The notes beneath the pieces were generated by a model. The model was not told where the DNA came from, searched no databases, and saw only the letters and a list, made by a program, of their open reading frames with translations. A stretch of 64,000 bases of DNA from an uncultured Victivallales bacterium (GTDB lineage: Bacteria; Verrucomicrobiota; Lentisphaeria; Victivallales; UBA1829), in the NCBI GenBank assembly GCA_944390795.1, contig CALXRI010000004.1, forward strand, positions 62,001-126,000, in the 5' to 3' direction. Position 1 is the first letter of the stretch. Every line of letters starts with the position of its first letter. Of this stretch, positions 1-7,608 are shown one piece after another. The position numbers were made by a program, and so were the translations under genes.

Positions 1-1
1 C

Positions 2-3000
2 AATGCCGCGGGCACATTGACAGTTTCCGATTCCGCCGTTCTTCAGGGCAACATCGCAACCGGTTCCGGCGGCGCGATTTACAATGCCGCTGATGGAACT
101 TTGATTGCCATGGTCGCGCAATTCAGCGGGAATCATGCGGATTCCGGTTCCGGCGGTGCGATTTACAATGCCGGTTCTCTGACGGTTTCCGGAACCGAAT
201 TCCTTGCGAATGAATCCGAGGATGGCGGCGCGATTTACAATGAAGGAGCGCTGCAGTTTACAGAAGGGACCAATACGGTCTTTGCCGGCAATACAGCAAC
301 CGGAAACGGCGGCGCGATCTACAACGCCTCCAGTGATCTTCAGCTTGCCTATGCCTCATTCACTGACAACAAAGCTGTGAATGGCGGCGCATTCTATAAT
401 GCCGGACAGAATGTTTCGATCACAGGTGTCGTATTCGGCGGCATGTCGGAAGACGGGACTGTAGAAGGAAATACCGCTGCAAACGGCGGCGCGATCTACA
501 ATAAGGGGACCATGCTGACGGTTACCGATGCTGTGTTCAGCGGCAACACGGCAACCGGAGACGGCGGCGCTCTCTACAATGAAGGCGCATTGACCATGAC
601 TGGCGGCAGTTTCACCGGAAATACCGCTGCAAACGGCGGCGCAATCTACCATAAGGGGACCATTCTGACGGTTACCGATGCTGTGTTCAGCGGCAATGCC
701 GCGACTGCAAACGGCGGCGCGATCTACAATGCCTCGACGGAATCCGTGCAGTTTACAGGGACCTTGTTGACCGACAACATTGCAACCGGAAACGGCGGCG
801 CATTCTATAATGCCGGACAGAATGTTTCGGTTACAGGCGTCGTATTCGGCGGCATGTCGGAAGACGGGACAGAAGAAGGAAATACCGCTGCAAACGGTGG
901 CGCGATTTACAACGCCGCAGGTGCGGTTCTGACACTGGATGCCAGCTCGGCTTTCTCGTATAATAAAGCGACTGGTTCCGGCGGTGCGATCAGCAACAGC
1001 GGCACCCTGAGTGTCAGTGCGTCCTTCAGCGACAACCGGGCTGAACAGAATGGCGGTGCGATCAGCAACAGTGGCACGCTGAATGTCAGGAATGCGTCCT
1101 TCAGCGACAACCGGGCTGAGCAGAATGGTGGTGCGATTTATACGGATACTTCGGTCACCGTGAATAACTCCGTGTTCAAGAACAACCGGACGTCCGGCGA
1201 CGGCGGCGCAATTTCCGGTTCCGGCGTGACCGTGAATGGCGGTACCTTTACAGGGAACCACGCGGATAACGGCAGCGGCGGTGCGATCAGCGGCAGCAGT
1301 CTGAGTGTCAGCAATGCGACCTTCACCCGCAATACCGCGACAAACGGCGGCGCGATTTCCGGTTCCGGCGTGACCGTGAACGGCGGTTCCTTTACAGAGA
1401 ATCAGGCGGATAACGGCAGCGGCGGTGCGATCAGCGGCAGCAGCCTGAGTGTCAGCAATGCGACCTTCGACCGCAATACCGCGACAAACGGCGGCGCGAT
1501 TTCCGGTTCCGACGTGACCGTGAAGGGCGGCACCTTCGACCGCAATACCGCGACAAACGGCGGCGCGATTCTGGCGAACGGTTCGCTCTCCGTCAATTCG
1601 AATTTCACGGGCAATAAGGCCAGCTCCAACGGCGGTGCGATTGCGGCATTTGGAGCTGATACGACCATCTCCGGCACCTTCACCGGCAACAGTGCGACTG
1701 TTGCCGGCGGCGCGGTATATCTCGATCAGGGCGGCACTCTTGCAAATATCACCCTGACTGGCAATACCGCGCAAGACGGCGCGGCGGGTTACAGTGCGGA
1801 CGGTGCATTGACAATGAATTCCGCCACAGTGACCAGCAGCAATGCAAAGAACGGTTCCGTTGTAACCAGCCTCGGCGACAAGACGGTCATCCGGAACAGC
1901 AGTCTTTACAAGAATACTGCGAGCGGCAGCGTTGTGAACGCGCCGAACGGCGAACTCTTCCTGATTTCGACGACGGTTGCGGAAAACAGCGGCGTTGCCG
2001 GAACCGATGTTGTTGGCGCGGATGTCTCGATCGTGAACTCCACAATCGCCGAAGCCAGGAAGAATGATGTGCTGGTTCAGGCGGGCGGCGACGTCCAGAT
2101 TGCAAACAGCATCGTCGTCGGAGCAGAAGCCGGAACCACGGTCATCGAAGCCGACGGCGATATCGACGGAGCCTATTCGCTTCTCGGACAGGTCGCTTTG
2201 GGCGGCACATTCAACAATGAATACGGAACCGTGACGATGAATCAGTCCTATGCCGATGTCTTCAGGTCGAATACCGTGAACGGCAACGGTCTGATATCCC
2301 TTCCGTCCGGCTCTCCGGCAATGGCGGGTGTTTGGACCGCGGTGGATACCGATTCGGCTTCCGAGGCCTACGGCAGCGTGTATTACACAACCCGTCCCGA
2401 TGGCATATGGACGCAGGGCTACAACCCGAATAACATGAATTGGAATCTGCTTGGTGCCGGATCCATCGGCGGGCGCGGAAATCTACCATCCAGCGCGACG
2501 GTTTCCGTTGGAAAGGCCGGAGGAACCTATCCGAGCATGGGGGCCAGCTGGAATCTCGCATGGACTCCGGATCCCGGACACGGCCTGAACAGCGATTTCA
2601 TCAAGCCTTCTGAAAACGGTGTCGCACACAGCATTTATGACATTTACAATGCCGTTTCGGACAGGTTGTATGCGAATCCGGGCTATCTGCTGAATTTCCG
2701 CAATGAAGTTTCTGGCGCCTCCCGCCTGAGCTACGACTTCATGCACGAGTTTGACGACCGTTACCGGACCATGGGCGAGTTCTCCGTGACGATCGGACGT
2801 TTCGACCTCGGATTCGTTCCGAGCGGCGAGACGCACATCACAGTCAACGTGAAGGGCGATGTCTCCGACGACTTTACGAGATATACGACGACGCCGTATC
2901 TCTCGGACGGCACTCCGCTGATTCCGGAGGAACTCAAGCCGATGAATTCCGAGACCGAGCCCCCCGCCGCCGAGGGGACTGCCGCACTGCCGGAGGGACT

Positions 3001-3094
3001 GGAGGAGAAAGTCATGGCCTATCTGGGACGTGCGGAAATCTTCAAGAATGATTTTGACAAGGCTCTGGACCGCCTGCTGGCCCTGAACGTCTGA
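2..3094 (+). CDS. Polymorphic membrane protein-type repeat surface protein (5' end outside window)
   Basis: The reading frame is open to the left edge: the codons before the first possible start (TTG at 17) still read as repeat (NAAGT), so the N-terminus, including any signal peptide, lies upstream. About 570 residues consist of degenerate repeats with GGAI(Y/S) and F-x-x-N motifs, the hallmark of chlamydial polymorphic membrane protein repeats, which fold as a right-handed beta-helix. From about residue 590 the repeats fade, and the last 300 residues are non-repetitive with a charged end. I see no C-terminal autotransporter barrel, so export must depend on other proteins. The TolC/HlyD/M50 genes follow at once on the same strand and are the obvious candidates. 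A surface adhesin or structural role is inference. Confidence 0.85.
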   Translation, partial: NAAGTLTVSDSAVLQGNIATGSGGAIYNAADGTLIAMVAQFSGNHADSGSGGAIYNAGSLTVSGTEFLANESEDGGAIYNEGALQFTEGTNTVFAGNTATGNGGAIYNASSDLQLAYASFTDNKAVNGGAFYNAGQNVSITGVVFGGMSEDGTVEGNTAANGGAIYNKGTMLTVTDAVFSGNTATGDGGALYNEGALTMTGGSFTGNTAANGGAIYHKGTILTVTDAVFSGNAATANGGAIYNASTESVQFTGTLLTDNIATGNGGAFYNAGQNVSVTGVVFGGMSEDGTEEGNTAANGGAIYNAAGAVLTLDASSAFSYNKATGSGGAISNSGTLSVSASFSDNRAEQNGGAISNSGTLNVRNASFSDNRAEQNGGAIYTDTSVTVNNSVFKNNRTSGDGGAISGSGVTVNGGTFTGNHADNGSGGAISGSSLSVSNATFTRNTATNGGAISGSGVTVNGGSFTENQADNGSGGAISGSSLSVSNATFDRNTATNGGAISGSDVTVKGGTFDRNTATNGGAILANGSLSVNSNFTGNKASSNGGAIAAFGADTTISGTFTGNSATVAGGAVYLDQGGTLANITLTGNTAQDGAAGYSADGALTMNSATVTSSNAKNGSVVTSLGDKTVIRNSSLYKNTASGSVVNAPNGELFLISTTVAENSGVAGTDVVGADVSIVNSTIAEARKNDVLVQAGGDVQIANSIVVGAEAGTTVIEADGDIDGAYSLLGQVALGGTFNNEYGTVTMNQSYADVFRSNTVNGNGLISLPSGSPAMAGVWTAVDTDSASEAYGSVYYTTRPDGIWTQGYNPNNMNWNLLGAGSIGGRGNLPSSATVSVGKAGGTYPSMGASWNLAWTPDPGHGLNSDFIKPSENGVAHSIYDIYNAVSDRLYANPGYLLNFRNEVSGASRLSYDFMHEFDDRYRTMGEFSVTIGRFDLGFVPSGETHITVNVKGDVSDDFTRYTTTPYLSDGTPLIPEELKPMNSETEPPAAEGTAALPEGLEEKVMAYLGRAEIFKNDFDKALDRLLALNV
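60..1725 (+). repeat. Tandem GGAI/FxxN coding repeats
   Basis: The repeats are visible at DNA level as recurring GGCGGCGCGATTTAC-like blocks roughly every 50-75 bases. Some units are nearly identical, for example the blocks at about 1204, 1356 and 1492 and those at about 466, 616 and 877. Such similarity suggests recent unequal recombination or gene conversion within the gene. They encode the beta-helix of the surface protein. Confidence 0.85.
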
Positions 3095-3141
3095 CAAGGA
3101 AGATGAAAACGATGAAAGCATACGGAACAAAGGAGGAGAAA

Positions 3142-5307
3142 ATGCGGCACGGTTCGCATCGGATTGCGCTTGGAGTTGCGGCTGTTCTGGTTCTGGCCGG
3201 AGGCTGCAAAACCGCGGATGATTACCGCAGGGAGCGGGTGAAAAACGCGGTGGAGCAGTTCAATCAGGCAAAGAAAACAGAGCTTGCCAAGGAAAAGGGC
3301 GTGCTGACGCTTCAGGACTGCATGGGGCTTGCCGTCAAGCATAATCTTGACCTGAAGGTTCAGAATCTGGAAAAGGATGCCGCCAGAAACATCATGATGG
3401 CGGAGCTCCTCGGCATGCTTCCGGATCTGACGATTTCCGACAGCTTCACCGGCCGCTCCAATCAGCCCGGCTCCAGCAGCAAGGCCGTGGCGAGCGACGG
3501 CGACACCTACGGCTACAGCACGAGCACTGACCGCAACGTCAACAATCTGAGCGTGGATCTCGCCTTCAGTCTTCTGGATTTCGGGCTCGCGTTTTTCAAT
3601 ACGCAGCAGAGCCACGACCGCATGCTGGTCAAGGAGAAACAGATTGAACGCGCCGCGCAGAATCTTTCGCTTGAAGTGGTGCGCGTCTATTTCAAGGTCG
3701 CCGCCGCCCAGCGCGCGATCAAGGTGACGACCAAACTGCTCGAGGACTGCAAGAGCCGTTACGAGCTGATTAAAAAGCTGGCTGCGGAAAACAAGATCAC
3801 GCCGTTCCGCGCAACGGATGAAACGACCCGTTTCCTCGCGATGGAAAAACGCCTGACCAACTATACACGCGGCTATGAAAGCGCATGCGTCGAGCTGCGT
3901 TCTCTGCTCGGCGTGTATCCGTCCTCCCGGATCGTGGTGGACGAGAGTCCGCTGGACACGGTTCCGGAATTCGATTTCCCCGATATCGAACTCCTGGAGC
4001 AGATGGCGATCCTGAAACGCCCCGAGCTGTATGAGATCGACATTCAGAAGCATATCAACATTCTCGAGTGTCGCAAAACCCTCCTGATGATGCTGCCGAA
4101 CGTGAGAATGTATGTGGACTTCATCAACAACAACAATTCCTTCCTCTATCATCAGAGCTGGTGGGAACTTGCCGTGAAGGCCGCCTACAACGCATTGAAG
4201 ACCCCGCAGTACATCTCCCGCTACATGGCATACAGCGATCAGGCGGATCTGGAGGAAATGCGCAGCTTCGCCCAGGCGATCGCGGTCATGTCGCAGGTCC
4301 GGATTGCAAAGGCGGACATCGTTTCAAGCCGTGAGCGTTTCGAGATCAACCGCCGGGAGCATGAGGAATACAGCAAATACCTCAAGGCCGCGCTGGCCAC
4401 CAAGAGTGTTGACGGTTCGGTTACACAGCTGGATATCGATCATCAGCGTCTGCGGACGGCGGAAACCGAGATCGAACGCCTGATGTCTCTCGGCGCATAT
4501 TATATCGCGCATTATCGCCTTCTGAATGCGATCGGCGTGAAGAATCTTGACGCAAAAACCCAGAGCGAGCTCAAGGCGGAACTCGCGGCGGCACGGGAAA
4601 GCGCGGCGGAGGAGCTGGAAAAAGCGCGTGCCGAGTATGCCGCCAGGCAGTCCGCAGTCGAGGACGCGCGCATTGCGAGAATTCTCTTCGATGACGGTTT
4701 GAAGCTCTACCGTGAGGACAACGCGCAGGATGCCGCGGTGTATTTCGAGCGTTCCGCCGCCAAGGGGAATGCCTCTGCGATGTTCTGCCTCGGTAAAATG
4801 TACTGGACCGGAAAAGGTGTGGAAAAGAACCCGCAGAAGGCCGCGGAGCTTTTTGTGCAGGCCGCGGACAAAGGCAACCTCGAAGCGATGGTGCTGACCG
4901 CATGGCTGTATTACAAGGGCAATGTCCTGCCGGAGAATCATGATCTTGCATTCAAGTATTATCAGATGGCCGCGGACAACGGCGATGAGAAGAGTCTGTA
5001 CTGGCTTGGCTGCCTTTCCTGTGAGCGCGGCGATTACAAAGAGGCTCTGGACTATTTCAAGAGGTCCGCGCGCGGAGGGGAAGCCGCATCGATGGTCTGG
5101 GTTGGCAGTCTCTACCGCAGCGGAAAAGGCTGTGAGAAGGACTATGCGAAGGCGATGCTCTGGTACAGGCGTGCCGCGGACAAGGGCAATCCCGAGGCGA
5201 TGAACAACATTTCGATGATGTATGCCGCCGGTGACGGTGTCCCTCGGAATCAGCAGGAAGCCGACAAGTGGTTCAAGATGGCGGAGGCGGCGTTTGCAAA
5301 ACGCTGA
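3142..5307 (+). CDS. TolC-family outer membrane protein with C-terminal Sel1 repeats (lipoprotein)
   Basis: This is an outer-membrane efflux channel-like protein of 721 residues. I chose the ATG at 3142 because AAAGGAGGAG sits just before it and a lipoprotein-type signal with a LAGGC box follows within 30 residues. ATGs at 3103 and 3112 are in frame but poorer. Residues about 50-475 have the helical OEP pattern (LTLQDCMGLAVKHNLDLKVQN start, long heptad segments). A charged coiled coil follows at about 475-513, then about 200 residues of Sel1-like repeats (A..G...AM..LG.MY..G.GV..). Canonical TolC proteins lack Sel1 repeats. The fusion suggests a periplasmic protein-binding platform. It lies just downstream of the repeat protein and before two HlyD-type genes. 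Confidence 0.85.
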   Translation: MRHGSHRIALGVAAVLVLAGGCKTADDYRRERVKNAVEQFNQAKKTELAKEKGVLTLQDCMGLAVKHNLDLKVQNLEKDAARNIMMAELLGMLPDLTISDSFTGRSNQPGSSSKAVASDGDTYGYSTSTDRNVNNLSVDLAFSLLDFGLAFFNTQQSHDRMLVKEKQIERAAQNLSLEVVRVYFKVAAAQRAIKVTTKLLEDCKSRYELIKKLAAENKITPFRATDETTRFLAMEKRLTNYTRGYESACVELRSLLGVYPSSRIVVDESPLDTVPEFDFPDIELLEQMAILKRPELYEIDIQKHINILECRKTLLMMLPNVRMYVDFINNNNSFLYHQSWWELAVKAAYNALKTPQYISRYMAYSDQADLEEMRSFAQAIAVMSQVRIAKADIVSSRERFEINRREHEEYSKYLKAALATKSVDGSVTQLDIDHQRLRTAETEIERLMSLGAYYIAHYRLLNAIGVKNLDAKTQSELKAELAAARESAAEELEKARAEYAARQSAVEDARIARILFDDGLKLYREDNAQDAAVYFERSAAKGNASAMFCLGKMYWTGKGVEKNPQKAAELFVQAADKGNLEAMVLTAWLYYKGNVLPENHDLAFKYYQMAADNGDEKSLYWLGCLSCERGDYKEALDYFKRSARGGEAASMVWVGSLYRSGKGCEKDYAKAMLWYRRAADKGNPEAMNNISMMYAAGDGVPRNQQEADKWFKMAEAAFAKR

Positions 5308-5327
5308 TCCGGGGTTCCGGCATTTCA

Positions 5328-5361
5328 AATCCCGTTCGTATATGCGAGCGGGATTTTTTTT
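5328..5361 (+). terminator. Rho-independent terminator after the TolC-Sel1 gene
   Basis: AATCCCGTTCG and CGAGCGGGATT form an 11-base-pair stem (one G-U pair) with a short TATATG-like loop, followed by eight or nine T residues. It separates the TolC gene from the downstream adaptor genes, so the latter may have partial read-through or their own promoter. Confidence 0.85.
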
Positions 5362-5429
5362 GTTTTCCCCTTTGCTTTTTCCGCTTCATGCAGTATAGTC
5401 ATACGGACAAATGTAAGGAAAAAACACGC

Positions 5430-6221
5430 ATGAAGAACTTATCGCCCATCCTGCCGCTCCTGTTGGTTTTCCTCGTTTCGCTCTCCGGTGCGGAAATGAC
5501 TTATGATTCCCTTCCTGTCAAAGTTGTGCTGTTTCCGTACCGCGAGGCCATTCTTTCCACGCAGATCGACGGCGTTGTCGAAAAATACAGTTTCCGGCCG
5601 GGGGAACGTTTCCGGAAGAATGACGTTCTTCTGAAGCTGGACGAGACGAAATACAACAACGATCTTCTCCGGATGCGCTCGTTGATGAAGGAGGCGGAGC
5701 TGAATGCCGCTTATGCGAAGCAGAAATGGGAGGACAACAGGCGTCTGTTCAAAGAGGATCTCCAGAGCGAGATCGAAGTGATGAAATCCGAACTGGATGC
5801 GAATGTTTCCGCCGAACGTTTCCAGACCGCCCGGATCAATTATGCCGACGCTCTGCTGCAACTGGCGTTCTGCACGATCAAGGCGCCTTTTGACGGAACC
5901 GTGGAAAAGCATCTGACACGTGAATTCGAGACCGTCCGCAATGGACAGCCGCTGATCTCGATTATTGATGACAATCGCCTTCTCGGAGTCATGAACCTGC
6001 CGACGACCTGGCTTCCGAAGATCAAAATCGGGATTCCCGTCACATTCAAGGTGAATGAAACAGGCAGTGTCGTGACCGGAACTGTTTTCGAAATCGCGGG
6101 ACGTGCCGATCACCGGAGCGAAACCATCGAAATCAAGGTCCTGCTGGACAACGCCGGACACCGCTTTTCCGCGGGGATGTCGGGGACGCTGATGAAAGTG
6201 GGAGACGGCAATGGGAAATAA
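5430..6221 (+). CDS. HlyD/RND-type periplasmic adaptor (membrane fusion protein)
   Basis: A short adaptor of 263 residues. The start at 5430 is supported by TAAGGAAA nine bases upstream and by a typical signal peptide (MKNLSPILPLLLVFLVSLSGA). Without this choice the frame would open inside the upstream gene. A lipoyl-like motif follows (ILSTQIDGVVEKYSFRPGE, about residues 40-60), then an alpha-hairpin (about 75-130), the second lipoyl half (FCTIKAPFDGTVEKH) and a beta-barrel. In tripartite systems such proteins link an inner-membrane component to a TolC channel. It overlaps the next gene by 11 bases, implying translational coupling. Confidence 0.87.
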   Translation: MKNLSPILPLLLVFLVSLSGAEMTYDSLPVKVVLFPYREAILSTQIDGVVEKYSFRPGERFRKNDVLLKLDETKYNNDLLRMRSLMKEAELNAAYAKQKWEDNRRLFKEDLQSEIEVMKSELDANVSAERFQTARINYADALLQLAFCTIKAPFDGTVEKHLTREFETVRNGQPLISIIDDNRLLGVMNLPTTWLPKIKIGIPVTFKVNETGSVVTGTVFEIAGRADHRSETIEIKVLLDNAGHRFSAGMSGTLMKVGDGNGK

Positions 6222-7608
6222 TCCGCAGCAGGAAAACGCCGAACTGAAAGCGCGCCTGCACGCTTTTGCCGCAATCATGCGCCTGGGACGCGACGCGTTC
6301 GAGCAGCCGGATCTGTCTGCCGCGGCGGTGCACATTGTGAACAACTCCCGCACCCTGCTTGCCTATGAATCCTCCTCGCTCGCGGATCTGCGCGGAAAAA
6401 TCTCCATTCTGGCGGAGTATGCGCAGGTGGAGGTGAAGCAGCACACCGAATATGCATCGGATGTGAAAATCCTCTGCCGCAGTGTCGACCTGAGCGGAGG
6501 AGCCGTCGAACTGAAAGAGGGGAACGAGCCTTTCAGAAAGTTGACGGAGAAGGCGCGCGGCGCATTTGAACGCCTGACGGATGAAGGCGGTTCCCTGCTG
6601 CTGGTTCCTCTCCGCTCAGCGCGCTTTCGAAGTTCCGCGAAAGAGCCTTTTGTCTGGCTGATGACGTTCAAGGGCGCGGTTCCTCCCCATGCCGGAGCGA
6701 CGATTCCGCTGCTTGCCTCGGATTACGGCAATGCGCTCTGGAGCCATACCCCGCGGGGCGGGGCGCGCCTTCTGCTCAGATGGCTGCGCAGGATCACGCT
6801 GATCCGTGTTCTTCTGCTTCTGCTGCTGGCATTTGTGGTCGCCATGTTCACGGTGGATGTGGAGCATACCGTTTCCGCGGAGTTCGTGGTCAAGCCCGAT
6901 GCCGAATACAATTCCTACGCGTGGTTCGACTGTGTCGTGAAGAACTGTTTCTTCAATGACGGCGACGCCGTCAAGGCCGGCGACCGGATTCTGGAATACG
7001 ACACGGACCGGATGCGCTTCCAGCTGGCAGCCTCCGAAGCGGCTTTCAAGGAGGCGAACGCCGAATACGAGCAGGTGCTGAAGGCCTCTTTCACCGACCG
7101 GGAAAATCTCGGACGCCTGAAAGTCCTTGCATTCAAGCGCGACTCCGCCAAAGTTTCGATCGAGGAGGCGAAATGGTACCTGGCGCACAGCGTGGTGACC
7201 GCCCCCGTTTCCGGCATTCTCGCCATTGCCGGGGGAAGTGCGGACAAACTTGCCGGACGAGCTCTCCGGCTCGGTGAAAAACAGTTCGACATTCTTTCCG
7301 ACAAAGGGATGATCGCCGAGATCATGGTGAATGAAAAGGACGCTTCCGTCCTGGAAGGCAATCCGCGGATTACGCTGTTTCTGCATACCCGCCCGGAACT
7401 GCCGATTCCCGTGAAGATACTGTCTTCGCGTTTCTATCCGGAGCTGACCGAGCAGAACATTTACAGCTACAATGTGAAGGCGGAAATGGAGAACAACGTT
7501 CCCGGGCTCCGCTTCGGCATGCGCGGGGTTGCCAGGGTGACCGGTGAAAAAGTCAAGCTCGGCTACTATCTGTTCCGGAGTCTGGTTCTCTGGTACCGCG
7601 GCGTGTGA
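6211..7608 (+). CDS. GAF-like/HlyD fusion inner-membrane adaptor
   Basis: 465 residues in two parts. Residues about 1-190 have no signal peptide and resemble a GAF-type sensory fold (low-confidence fold call). One membrane segment follows at about 195-215 (ITLIRVLLLLLLAFVVAMF), then a HlyD-like periplasmic part with split lipoyl motifs, a hairpin and a barrel (APVSGILAIAGGS). The topology implies a cytosolic regulatory or docking domain and a periplasmic adaptor. It begins inside the preceding HlyD gene and ends in a GTGA overlap with the M50 gene, so the three products are probably made in proportion. No ATPase domain is present. Confidence 0.8.
   Translation: MGNNPQQENAELKARLHAFAAIMRLGRDAFEQPDLSAAAVHIVNNSRTLLAYESSSLADLRGKISILAEYAQVEVKQHTEYASDVKILCRSVDLSGGAVELKEGNEPFRKLTEKARGAFERLTDEGGSLLLVPLRSARFRSSAKEPFVWLMTFKGAVPPHAGATIPLLASDYGNALWSHTPRGGARLLLRWLRRITLIRVLLLLLLAFVVAMFTVDVEHTVSAEFVVKPDAEYNSYAWFDCVVKNCFFNDGDAVKAGDRILEYDTDRMRFQLAASEAAFKEANAEYEQVLKASFTDRENLGRLKVLAFKRDSAKVSIEEAKWYLAHSVVTAPVSGILAIAGGSADKLAGRALRLGEKQFDILSDKGMIAEIMVNEKDASVLEGNPRITLFLHTRPELPIPVKILSSRFYPELTEQNIYSYNVKAEMENNVPGLRFGMRGVARVTGEKVKLGYYLFRSLVLWYRGV

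Noticed and set aside
356-1774. Long minus-strand frame of 472 codons opposite the repeat protein
   Set aside because: It is a mirror of the GGAI repeats with the same periodicity (RAAVCRGIA-like units), has no ribosome site, and runs opposite a clearly coding frame.
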